Assembly: GCA_028284925.1 (NCBI GenBank)
Contig: JANQQT010000020.1
Location: forward strand, 16,176-80,175
DNA length: 64,000 nt
Source of the DNA: Phycisphaeraceae bacterium
GTDB lineage: Bacteria; Planctomycetota; Phycisphaerae; Phycisphaerales; Zrk34
Direction: 5' to 3'
This document shows positions 54,109 to 63,016 of this stretch, one piece after another. The position numbers and the translations under genes are program-made. Position 1 is the first letter of the stretch. Every line of letters starts with the position of its first letter. Under the pieces are notes generated by a model, which saw only the letters and a program-made list of their open reading frames with translations, was not told the DNA's origin and did not search any database.

Positions 54109-55398
54109 TCAGCCCTTCAATGACTTAACCGCAGCCCTACCCGCGCGCCAACCCGTAGCCCAAGCCCACTGAAAATTAAATCCGCCAATCCGACCATCCA
54201 CATCCAACATCTCACCCACCAGATACAACCCCGGCCTCACGCGCGACTCCATCGTCTTTTGATTCACCTCGTCCATGGGCACACCCCCAGCCGTTACTTC
54301 CGCGTAATTCCAACCACGATGCCTTACCACCGGCAACTTTAATTCCGTCAACCCGCGCACCACCCTTCGCCGACCATCCTTCGATAATCGTGACATCTCC
54401 ACCCCACCATCAATGCCAATGTGTTCCACTAAACATTCCGCGACCCGTCTCGGCATTCGCTCAGAAACATAACTCACCAAGGTCTTTCCCCCACTCAATC
54501 GACCAGCTTCAATCAAATATTCATTTATCGACTCATACGTCTCCCCCGGTAAAAAGCTACACAAAAGCTCTACAGGCGTTTCGTCATCTTGGCGCATCGT
54601 GACAAATCTCGACGCATCCATCACCACCGGCCCGCTCACACCAAAGTGCGTAAACAACAAACTCCCATCCCTTCGATCTACCTCCTTGCCATCAACCCTG
54701 GCCGTCAATTGCACATGCATCGATATGCCTGAACACGCCGCATGAAACATCGTTTCATCCAACACCAATGGCGCCAGCGCCGCATAGGTCGGCGTCACCG
54801 TATGCCCCAGCGTCTTCACCATTCGCCAACCCGATCCGTCACTTCCAGTCTTCGGTAAAGACCTCCCCCCTGTTGCAAGAACCAATCGAGAAGCAACCAT
54901 ACGTTCCCTATCGGTATCAAGAACAAACAGATCATCCTCGACGTAAATATTGGTTACCCGCTTTCCAGTTACAACGCATATGTCCAATTCTCGACAACGC
55001 CTTAACAGTGCGTTCAACACCGTTGACGCCTTATCCGTCACCGGAAACAACTTCCCAGTCTCTTCCCGCTTTAACTTGATACCCATCGATTCAAACCATG
55101 CCACTGTCTGTCGCTCGTCAAATCCTCGAAGAATATTCCGTATCACGTTGCGCGACCCGTGATAGTCCTCCGACAACACCTTCTCATGAGTCACATTACA
55201 TCGCCCCCCGCCCGATACCAGAATCTTCGCCCCAATCTTCTCCGCCCCGTCAACAACCGCTATTCGTACTCCCCGTTCCTTGTCAATCTCGCCCGCAAAT
55301 ATTCCAGCCGCAAGACCCGCCGCTCCCCCTCCCAGAACCAAAATGTCCCAATGATCAGTCACGCCCCAAGTAGTAGGTCGCTGACTCCTCTTAATCAC
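54109..55398 (-). CDS. HI0933-type FAD-dependent oxidoreductase (BaiN-like)
   Basis: A 429-residue flavoprotein of the HI0933/YhiN family. FAD binding is ILVLGGGAAGLAAGIFAGE near residue 20, then KILVSGGGRCNVTHEKV, the family hallmark. VLATGGRSLPKTGSDGSGW and HFGVSGPVVMDASRF follow. The C-terminus has EVTAGGVPMDEV and GLYLVGEMLDVDGRIGGFNF with AWATGWRAG. BaiN is the only member I know with an assigned role (bile acid reduction in gut clostridia); no such role is implied here. The start ATG at 55398 gives ~15 residues before the domain; an internal start is possible. Confidence 0.9.
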   Translation of the reverse strand: MIKRSQRPTTWGVTDHWDILVLGGGAAGLAAGIFAGEIDKERGVRIAVVDGAEKIGAKILVSGGGRCNVTHEKVLSEDYHGSRNVIRNILRGFDERQTVAWFESMGIKLKREETGKLFPVTDKASTVLNALLRRCRELDICVVTGKRVTNIYVEDDLFVLDTDRERMVASRLVLATGGRSLPKTGSDGSGWRMVKTLGHTVTPTYAALAPLVLDETMFHAACSGISMHVQLTARVDGKEVDRRDGSLLFTHFGVSGPVVMDASRFVTMRQDDETPVELLCSFLPGETYESINEYLIEAGRLSGGKTLVSYVSERMPRRVAECLVEHIGIDGGVEMSRLSKDGRRRVVRGLTELKLPVVRHRGWNYAEVTAGGVPMDEVNQKTMESRVRPGLYLVGEMLDVDGRIGGFNFQWAWATGWRAGRAAVKSLKG

Positions 55399-55632
55399 CT
55401 GATTTCAATGTAATCCTCCCGCACGACCACAACCGTCAACACCAAATTTCTGAAAGTTGTCTCCAAATCACACAAACTTTGGCGTGCATTCTCGCTACAT
55501 ACGAGTTAAGATGCACAAATTAGTGCAGTTTACACGAATTCCAAAATCGTGAAGAGAATGAATCACCACCAGCATTTCAACCATGAGGTGGTTTAACAAG
55601 ATTTCAACCCATGCCGGGAAGGAATATTGACT

Positions 55633-58600
55633 ATGACCTTGTCAAGCAAGCGTCGTCTGGGGAATTTGCTAAACCTCTTTCCAAACCGTCGACGAAGACC
55701 CAATTCGCTCGACGACCCTCACCCCATCGACGCCATCGAACGCCTCGAAGACCGAATGCTCTTATCCGGCACGCCCGTCATCACAGAGTTCATGGCATCA
55801 AATTCGTCCACACTCGAAGATGTGGATGGCGACTTCGAAGACTGGATCGAATTATTCAACCCCACCGCCCAGACCATCGATCTGGATGGACTTCACCTAA
55901 CTGACAATGAAAATAATCTGGACAAGTGGCAGATTCCCGCCGTCCAGCTCGCACCCGGCGAACATCTGGTCATCTTCGCCTCCGGCAAGGATCGCGATGA
56001 CCCGTTGGCTGAACTCCACACCGATTTCTCCCTCAGGGCCGAAGGCGAGTATCTTGCGCTCGTAGATACCGATGGCGTAACAGTCCTTCAGGACTTTGGA
56101 GAAGAATACCCGCCACAGGTTCCGGATGTTTCCTTCGGTATCGGCAGCGATGCCGACACTACAACACTGGTCAACGGAGACGACCCCGTTTCCGCATTCG
56201 TTCCCACCAGCGATATCCTCGGTTCAACATGGACACAACCCGGCTTTGACGACTCCGCATGGATTCAAGGACTGGGAGGCGTCGGATTCGATACAGGTGA
56301 AACCGAAATCGACACCTACCCCGCAGCCGTCTCAGGCCGAGGCCCCGTTGGATACTGGAGACTCAACGAAACCGGCGGCACGACAGCCGAGAATATCGGC
56401 TCTCTAGGAAACGGATTCAACGGCAATTACATCGGCAACCCGACCCTCACCGCGCCCGGCCCACGCCCCGACCCGTTCTTTGGCCTTGAAACGGAAAATA
56501 CCGGCGTCGGTCTCGTCGGCAACTCTGGAGCCGTCTCCGTCGGAGGATCGATTCTCTCCAATCGCCCCTCATTTACGATGATGGGCTGGATTCGCCCCGT
56601 CGGCACCCAAGCCAACAGAACCGGCCTGTTCGGCCAGAACGACGCCATCGAATTTGGTTTCATCAACGCCACGACACTTCAAATCTGGACACCCAGCGGC
56701 GGCTCACTCAATCTCGCATATCCCTTCGCCGCAGAAGAATGGCATCACGTTGCCGTAACAGGGGACGGCTCGAACCTGAGAATATACCTCGACGGCACAC
56801 TCGCCGGTACCGGAGGATCGGGTACCAACAACTATGGCAGTAGCGGATTCCCCTTCAACATCGGAGGTAATGGCATCTTCGATGGCTCCGGCAACTTCTT
56901 CAATGGTGATGTCGATGAAGTCGCCGTCTTTCACGAAGCTCTCTCCGAAAACGACATCGAAGATATATACGAATCCGGCCTCGGTGAAGCTCCTCCTCCC
57001 CCTCCACCAACCGCTTCCCCCATCGCAGAACCACCCAACCTCCTCGGCTATTGGAATTTTGACGATGGTACGGCTGGCGACCAGTCGGGCAACAATGTTA
57101 ACGGCACAACCAATGGAAATGTCTCCTTCGCCGCTAGTCCACTAGGACAAGCGGCCACCTTCGACAACGCCGGTGACTTCATCCAGATGGACAACAACGA
57201 AGTCCTGAGAGAAACAGACACCGTCGCCATATCCGTCTGGGCCATGCGCCCTGTAGGCGACAACACGCTCGGCGAAATCTTCACAATGGGGAACCACTAC
57301 GGCCTGCGACACACTGCCTCCGGCACACTCCAGTTCTACTTCGACAACAACCCTGCTTCCAACAGTGCAATTACCATCTCCACGCCCAACGCGCCCGGCG
57401 AAATACTCCCTGCAGATGGCCAGTTCCATCACGTTCTCGCCCAGAAAACAGAAACCGGTACTGAAATTTGGGTCGACGGCGTTAAGACATCAGCCGAGGC
57501 CAATACCACCGACCCCATTGACTACAACCAGGGCAATCAAACTTTCTACATCGGACGATACTACACAGGCCTTTCCTTCTTCGATTACAACGGCCAGATT
57601 GACGACCTCACCATTTATCAGGACGCCCTTACACCCGACCTGATTTCAGCGCTGGCAAGCGGCATCACACCCGGACAACTCGCCGATGGAATCAACTTCA
57701 ATCCCGAAACCATCGTCAACGGCGATTTCGAACTGCCCGGCGTCGACAAGGAAGTAACTCTCAACAACGTCCCCGGCTGGGACAGCGATCAGGACATCGC
57801 CAACGACATGGTTGGTGTCGAGAATACCTTCGGCAGTTGGCACTCCTTTCAGAACAACGCCACAAGCATGTACCAACTGCTTGATACAGTCGTCGAAGCC
57901 GACACGAGCTATCAACTCACCTTCGATGGTCGTATCACCGCTGGCAGCGCCACAGAAGTCATCGCACGCTTTTACTACCTCAATGGCCCGCAACGCACAG
58001 AGATCATCACAAAAACGATTCCCCTGAACAATGCAGATTGGACGCGAGACATCACCTCCCTCAACTTCACCGCGCAGGAAGGCGAGCCCTGGGTAGGCCA
58101 ACAACTCGGCATCGAATTCATTGCCCCGGTAGCATGGGTCGGAATCGACAACGTCCGTGTTGGATCAGGCAGTTACATCAATAACGGCGGTGGAGGCGCA
58201 GGCGGCGGGCAAGGCGTCGTGGGCCTTTTCGAGCCTTTCGTCAATACCGACATTGAAACGGAAATGCTCAACGTCAACTCATCCGCATATGTCAGATACG
58301 AGTTCAACGTCACCGATCCCGGAAACTTCAACCAGCTCCTCCTCCGCGCCCAATACGATGACGGCTTTGTCGCCTACCTCAACGGCATCGAGGTCGTGCG
58401 TCGCAACGCACCCACAGCAGTGGAAGATCCCCCCGAGGCATTACCCTTCAACGCCAGCTCCGTAACCCGTCGCTCCGATGAACAAGCCATCATCCCACAA
58501 GTCATCGACATCAGCGACTCCTTAGGCGCTCTCCAGGCGGGCAGTAACGTCCTGGCCATCCACGCCCTCAACGATTCCGCCGAAGGCCCCGATCTCCTCG

Positions 58601-61600
58601 TCCGAATGCAGCTCGACGCCAACATCCTGACGCTGAATACCGATGGCCAGCTTTATTACACCAACCCTACACCAGGCGAGGCCAACGTCGCTGGCGAGGA
58701 TGAACTTGGCCCACTCATCCGACATGTCTCCCAACCCGAAACGCAACCTAATTCGCTCGACGACATCATCATCACCGCCACAGTCGATGAATCATTCGAT
58801 ACCATCGACACCGTCAACCTCACCTACCGAGTCATGTTCGGCGCAGAGGTCTCAATTGAAATGGTCGACGACGGCACGGGCAATGACGCCGAAGCGGGCG
58901 ACGGCATATACACCGCCACCATACCCGCCCAAACCGCCCAGCCCGGACAAATGCTGCGATGGTACGTCACGGCAGACGATGTAAGCGGCGGCTCATCCAG
59001 AGCACCCCTCTTTGCACTGCAGTCCGGCAAAAAGCAGTCCGCAGAGTATTTCGGAACGGTCATCGCCGACTCAGGAATCGACACTGACCTGCCCATCTAT
59101 TACTGGTTCAGCCAGGATACCAACGCCGCTCGCACACGTGGTGGAACACGCGCTTCTGTCTTCTACCTCGGCGAGTTCTACGACAACATCTTCGTGCGCA
59201 TCCGCGGAGGCTCCACCACTGGCGCCGCCATACCCAGTTACAAATTCGAATTTAACCGAGGCGAAAAATTCAGATTTGCCGCAGGCGAACCACGCGTCAC
59301 CGAGTTTAACCTCAACACCAACCTCACCGACAAGGCCCAGATCCGTCAGGCTCTCGCCTACGAAATCCACAACACCATCGGCGCACCTGGCCCCGATTCT
59401 TTCCTCATGCGCGTTCAACGAAACGATGCCTTCTACTCAATCTCAACCTTTATCGAAAACCCGGATGACGATATGCTGGACCGCCTCGGCCTGGACCCGG
59501 ACGGCGCATTCTACAAAGGCACCAGCGTCGGCAGCTTCAGCAACAACCAGCTCGGCTACGAAAAGAAAACACGCACCGATGAAGGCAACGATGACCTCCG
59601 CGCGCTGAATAACGCCGTCAACCAACTCAGCGGCACAGCCCTTACCAATTACCTCTTCGACAACATTGATGTCCCCGGCATGCTCAACTACCTCGTCGGT
59701 ACGGTCATCACCCACCAAAACGACAATCCCCACAAAAACCACTTCCTCTATCGCGACACCGAAGGTACCGGCGAATGGCTATACCTACCCTGGGATCACG
59801 ACCTGACCATCGGATCCAACTGGGTGGGCACTTCCTTCTCGGACACCATTTACGCTGACGACGACTCCGTCCCAGGCAAGGGCAGCCAGATTCAACCCTC
59901 ACACCCTCTCATCAACTCCAGCGGACACCGCGAATGGAACAACCACTGGAACGTCCTCATGCACGTCATGCTCAACGACCCCGTGATTGGCGACATGTAC
60001 CTGCGCCGTCTCCGCACCGTCATGGAGCAATACCTGGACGAACCCGGCACGCCCGTCCAGGATCGCTACCTGGACAATCGCATTGACGAAATGCTCAGCC
60101 AAATGAGCAATCAGGACAGGACGCTGATGCAGAACCTCTACAGTTGGGGACAACGCCAGACCATTCAGCAGGCAGCAGATATTATCAAAACCCAATACCT
60201 TGAAGTTCGTCGCGTTCACCTCTTCGAAACACACAATGTTGATAACCTCGCTTATGGCAATCGTGCCAATATCCCCAACTCACAACCCGCCGCCCCGAAC
60301 ATCACCTTCGGCAATCTGGAATTCAATCCCTCCTCAGGCGATCAGGATCAGGAATACATCGAGATCATCAACCCACACAACACACCCATCGACATCAGTG
60401 GCTGGGAAGTCCAGGGCGGCATCGAAATGGAATTCAGACTCGGAACCGTCATTCCCGCAAACGCATCTCTATACATCACACCCGATTCAAAGGCATTCCG
60501 CGCCCGCACCACCGGTCCCGCCGGCGGCCAGGGCCTCTTCGTCCAGGGCGGTTATAAAGGCCACCTCTCCAACTTTGGCGAAACCATGACCCTTCACAAT
60601 CCCGAAGGCCAGATTGTTGACACGCTCACCTACGAAGGCGCACCCTCCGATGCCCAGCAATACCTCCGTATCACCGAGATGAACTTCAACCCCGCAGACC
60701 CCACCAACGATGAACGGACCATTGACAATACACTCAACAACGATGATTTCGAGTTCATTGAATTCACCAACACCTCGGACACCATCACACTCGACCTCAC
60801 CGACATCTCCTTCGCCGATGGCATCATCTTCACCTTCCCCGCGATGAACCTCGCCCCCGGCCAAAGCACACTCATCGTCAGAAACCAAACCGCTTTTGAC
60901 ATCCGTTACAACACCGCCGGCCTCAACATCGCCGGTCAATACGATGGTGCCCTCGACAACGGTGGCGAAGATGTCAAACTTGACGATTCCAACGGCAGTA
61001 CAATCCTTGACTTCGAATACGATGACGGACGCAAGTGGCCTATCGAGGCAGATGGGCACGGTGCTTCAATCGAAATCATCGACACCACGCTCAGCTACTC
61101 CGATGCCGACAACTGGCGAGCATCCTACGAAACAAACGGAACACCCGGCGCAATTGGCATCGGCGCCGAAGTCAACGTCCTCCTCATCCCACGCATCGAT
61201 CCCACTCTACTTCAAATCAACCCGAACGCCCCCGACACCGATCTCCCCTCCGTCATCGGCGGAGAAATCGACGATTTCTACGTCCGTGAAGACACACCCT
61301 ACTTCATTGAAGTCTGGCTCAAGTCCGACCAACTCGCCGGTGACGGCCCGGCCATCACGGGCGGAAGCCTCACACTCGAATTCGACCCCACCATCGCCAC
61401 GCCCCTCTCCATCGACTTTGCCGACACCTTCAGTGAAAACCAGTCCCAAACCTCCGATCTCATCGAAGGAACATTCACCTTCGCCGCCGACACACTCGCT
61501 ACTGACCTCGGCGACGACGAACACATACTCTTCGCTCGCATTCTCTTCTCCAGCCAGAACAACATCGACCCCCTTGCTCAACAATTCGACGCCGTCGATA

Positions 61601-61992
61601 CCGACCTCGACCGAGCCGCCATTCCTTATGCATTCACCACCACCACGCTTGGCCCCGTCCCCACCAACTTCCAACCTCTCACGCCCGACATCGACTCCCG
61701 CGCCGTCATCTTTGACTTCGACAACAACAACATCGTCAACTTCGCAGACCTGGCATTCTTCCTCCCCGCCTTGAACGAACCCGCCGGCGGAAGTGAACCG
61801 CCATACGCCGTCTGGGCCGACTTCGACAACAACGATACCGTCAACCAAACCGACCTCGACGCCTTAATCGCTGCATTCGCCAAACCCTTCGCTGATATCG
61901 CCATCCCCGCCAGCGCCCGCACGGAGGGCACACCTCCACCGCCCGATCCGCAATCCGGAATCAACCTACTCAACGAAGCCGAGGCAATATAA
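55633..61992 (+). CDS. 2119-residue CotH-kinase / lamin-tail / dockerin surface protein
   Basis: Very large surface protein. ATG 55633 was chosen over TTG 55627. The basic N-terminus carries the LEPR-XLL-like IERLEDRMLLSG. Order by rough residue: lamin-tail domain 46-160 (ITEFMASNSSTLEDVDGDFE); LamG-like domains from 236 (GPVGYWRLNETGG) and 468 (LLGYWNFDDGTAGDQ); beta region from 695; galactose-binding-like region from 886 (FNVTDPGNFNQ, AYLNGIEVVRR); CotH domain from 1155 with candidate active-site PWDHDLTIG near 1385; lamin-tail domains from 1555 and 1677; cohesin-like domain from 1875; dockerin-like calcium repeats at 2023-2085 (FDFDNNNIVNFADL, ADFDNNDTVNQTDL). CotH kinases phosphorylate extracellular proteins in Bacillus spores. 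Here it may modify or attach partners on the cell surface (inference). Confidence 0.9.
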   Translation: MTLSSKRRLGNLLNLFPNRRRRPNSLDDPHPIDAIERLEDRMLLSGTPVITEFMASNSSTLEDVDGDFEDWIELFNPTAQTIDLDGLHLTDNENNLDKWQIPAVQLAPGEHLVIFASGKDRDDPLAELHTDFSLRAEGEYLALVDTDGVTVLQDFGEEYPPQVPDVSFGIGSDADTTTLVNGDDPVSAFVPTSDILGSTWTQPGFDDSAWIQGLGGVGFDTGETEIDTYPAAVSGRGPVGYWRLNETGGTTAENIGSLGNGFNGNYIGNPTLTAPGPRPDPFFGLETENTGVGLVGNSGAVSVGGSILSNRPSFTMMGWIRPVGTQANRTGLFGQNDAIEFGFINATTLQIWTPSGGSLNLAYPFAAEEWHHVAVTGDGSNLRIYLDGTLAGTGGSGTNNYGSSGFPFNIGGNGIFDGSGNFFNGDVDEVAVFHEALSENDIEDIYESGLGEAPPPPPPTASPIAEPPNLLGYWNFDDGTAGDQSGNNVNGTTNGNVSFAASPLGQAATFDNAGDFIQMDNNEVLRETDTVAISVWAMRPVGDNTLGEIFTMGNHYGLRHTASGTLQFYFDNNPASNSAITISTPNAPGEILPADGQFHHVLAQKTETGTEIWVDGVKTSAEANTTDPIDYNQGNQTFYIGRYYTGLSFFDYNGQIDDLTIYQDALTPDLISALASGITPGQLADGINFNPETIVNGDFELPGVDKEVTLNNVPGWDSDQDIANDMVGVENTFGSWHSFQNNATSMYQLLDTVVEADTSYQLTFDGRITAGSATEVIARFYYLNGPQRTEIITKTIPLNNADWTRDITSLNFTAQEGEPWVGQQLGIEFIAPVAWVGIDNVRVGSGSYINNGGGGAGGGQGVVGLFEPFVNTDIETEMLNVNSSAYVRYEFNVTDPGNFNQLLLRAQYDDGFVAYLNGIEVVRRNAPTAVEDPPEALPFNASSVTRRSDEQAIIPQVIDISDSLGALQAGSNVLAIHALNDSAEGPDLLVRMQLDANILTLNTDGQLYYTNPTPGEANVAGEDELGPLIRHVSQPETQPNSLDDIIITATVDESFDTIDTVNLTYRVMFGAEVSIEMVDDGTGNDAEAGDGIYTATIPAQTAQPGQMLRWYVTADDVSGGSSRAPLFALQSGKKQSAEYFGTVIADSGIDTDLPIYYWFSQDTNAARTRGGTRASVFYLGEFYDNIFVRIRGGSTTGAAIPSYKFEFNRGEKFRFAAGEPRVTEFNLNTNLTDKAQIRQALAYEIHNTIGAPGPDSFLMRVQRNDAFYSISTFIENPDDDMLDRLGLDPDGAFYKGTSVGSFSNNQLGYEKKTRTDEGNDDLRALNNAVNQLSGTALTNYLFDNIDVPGMLNYLVGTVITHQNDNPHKNHFLYRDTEGTGEWLYLPWDHDLTIGSNWVGTSFSDTIYADDDSVPGKGSQIQPSHPLINSSGHREWNNHWNVLMHVMLNDPVIGDMYLRRLRTVMEQYLDEPGTPVQDRYLDNRIDEMLSQMSNQDRTLMQNLYSWGQRQTIQQAADIIKTQYLEVRRVHLFETHNVDNLAYGNRANIPNSQPAAPNITFGNLEFNPSSGDQDQEYIEIINPHNTPIDISGWEVQGGIEMEFRLGTVIPANASLYITPDSKAFRARTTGPAGGQGLFVQGGYKGHLSNFGETMTLHNPEGQIVDTLTYEGAPSDAQQYLRITEMNFNPADPTNDERTIDNTLNNDDFEFIEFTNTSDTITLDLTDISFADGIIFTFPAMNLAPGQSTLIVRNQTAFDIRYNTAGLNIAGQYDGALDNGGEDVKLDDSNGSTILDFEYDDGRKWPIEADGHGASIEIIDTTLSYSDADNWRASYETNGTPGAIGIGAEVNVLLIPRIDPTLLQINPNAPDTDLPSVIGGEIDDFYVREDTPYFIEVWLKSDQLAGDGPAITGGSLTLEFDPTIATPLSIDFADTFSENQSQTSDLIEGTFTFAADTLATDLGDDEHILFARILFSSQNNIDPLAQQFDAVDTDLDRAAIPYAFTTTTLGPVPTNFQPLTPDIDSRAVIFDFDNNNIVNFADLAFFLPALNEPAGGSEPPYAVWADFDNNDTVNQTDLDALIAAFAKPFADIAIPASARTEGTPPPPDPQSGINLLNEAEAI

Positions 61993-62111
61993 AACAAACA
62001 TCCACGAACTTTTCACGCGACCACCGCAACCTACCTATTTACATTCGCCGCAACCGCATTGGAAAACTATCTCAGGTGGCAAGGTGCGAACGGATTTGAT
62101 AAATTCTAATC

Positions 62112-62705
62112 ATGGTCCCAATATTGGCATCCAACGATTTTCCTTGGGGGTTGGTCATAGTCACCGCAATTGTCGTCATTCTGTTAATTGCAGGTGTGAC
62201 TTTCTTCAAGCGATTTAAGAAATGCGGCAACGACGAACTAATCGTTGTATACGGTTTAATCCCGGGAGGCCGGACATTCAAGATAGTCACGCCGGGCAAG
62301 AGAGTATTTGTTCGCCCCGTCTTACAAGAAGCTCTCACCATATCATTGAAACCAATGGAAATTGAGTTTGATAGATCTTCAAACCTTGGGGAAGGAGACT
62401 CACAATATCAATTTGAGGGGAAAGTCACATTTGGCGTAGGCCTCGAAATGCCATTTCGACGTAATGCCGCGGAGCGTTTACTGGGCCTGGAACGTAGTGA
62501 AATCAAACAACTCGCTGTTGAAGCACTCTTGGAGGCGTGCGACACTGCCATCGGCACAGACTCCAATGATAATCAGCCGGAAATCGAGTCGACCTTACAC
62601 GCTAGATGCGAAGCCCATTTCAGTGAATCCTTGAAGAATCTTGGCCTCCAAATTCTCGATTACAATCTATCCTTTCATGCAGTTAATTCCGATCAATCAG
62701 CCTGA
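62112..62705 (+). CDS. Short flotillin-like (SPFH) membrane protein
   Basis: A 197-residue protein resembling only the front part of flotillins. One membrane span lies at 12-32 (WGLVIVTAIVVILLIAGVTFF). The SPFH start follows in typical form: NDELIVVYGLIPGGRTFKIV, GKRVFVRPVLQEALTISLKP and MEIEFDRS. It ends after the SPFH region (LKNLGLQILDYNLSFH) and lacks the long Glu/Ala coiled coil that drives flotillin oligomers. It may therefore be a natural mini-form rather than a truncation: no frame remnant of the coiled coil follows. Located between the giant CotH gene and a tRNA. Role in membrane domains is inference. Confidence 0.75.
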   Translation: MVPILASNDFPWGLVIVTAIVVILLIAGVTFFKRFKKCGNDELIVVYGLIPGGRTFKIVTPGKRVFVRPVLQEALTISLKPMEIEFDRSSNLGEGDSQYQFEGKVTFGVGLEMPFRRNAAERLLGLERSEIKQLAVEALLEACDTAIGTDSNDNQPEIESTLHARCEAHFSESLKNLGLQILDYNLSFHAVNSDQSA

Positions 62706-62807
62706 ATATACGGTCCCTCGCGTTACTAGGTATTCAACCGCCTGATCATCCCAACTGTCGTTTGAATCCCGCGCAACCCCCTGCATATACTTACCCTCGA
62801 TTCCTTC

Positions 62808-62891
62808 GCCGGAGTGGCGGAATTGGCAGACGCGCCGGATTCAAAATCCGGTGGGGTAACACCCGTGTGGGTTCGAGTCCCACCTCCGGCA
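62808..62891 (+). tRNA. tRNA-Leu (anticodon CAA)
   Basis: 84-nt class II tRNA. Acceptor GCCGGAG (62808-62814) pairs with CTCCGGC (62884-62890); discriminator A at 62891; CCA is not encoded. The anticodon loop TTCAAAA between CCGGA and TCCGG stems gives CAA, reading UUG. A long variable arm (GTGGGGTAACACCC) and T loop GGTTCGAGTCC are intact. The region continues to pepA 125 bp downstream. Confidence 0.97.
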
Positions 62892-63016
62892 TTAAAATCT
62901 CTCAATCGAAACACCCCCACAAAGGGCGGTAGCCGCGACACCTGCCGCGGTTTTTTTGTAGAAATTCAAAACGCAATCGCCTCTTACAGCACGCTCCTCG
63001 ATCAAGGGAATCAAAC

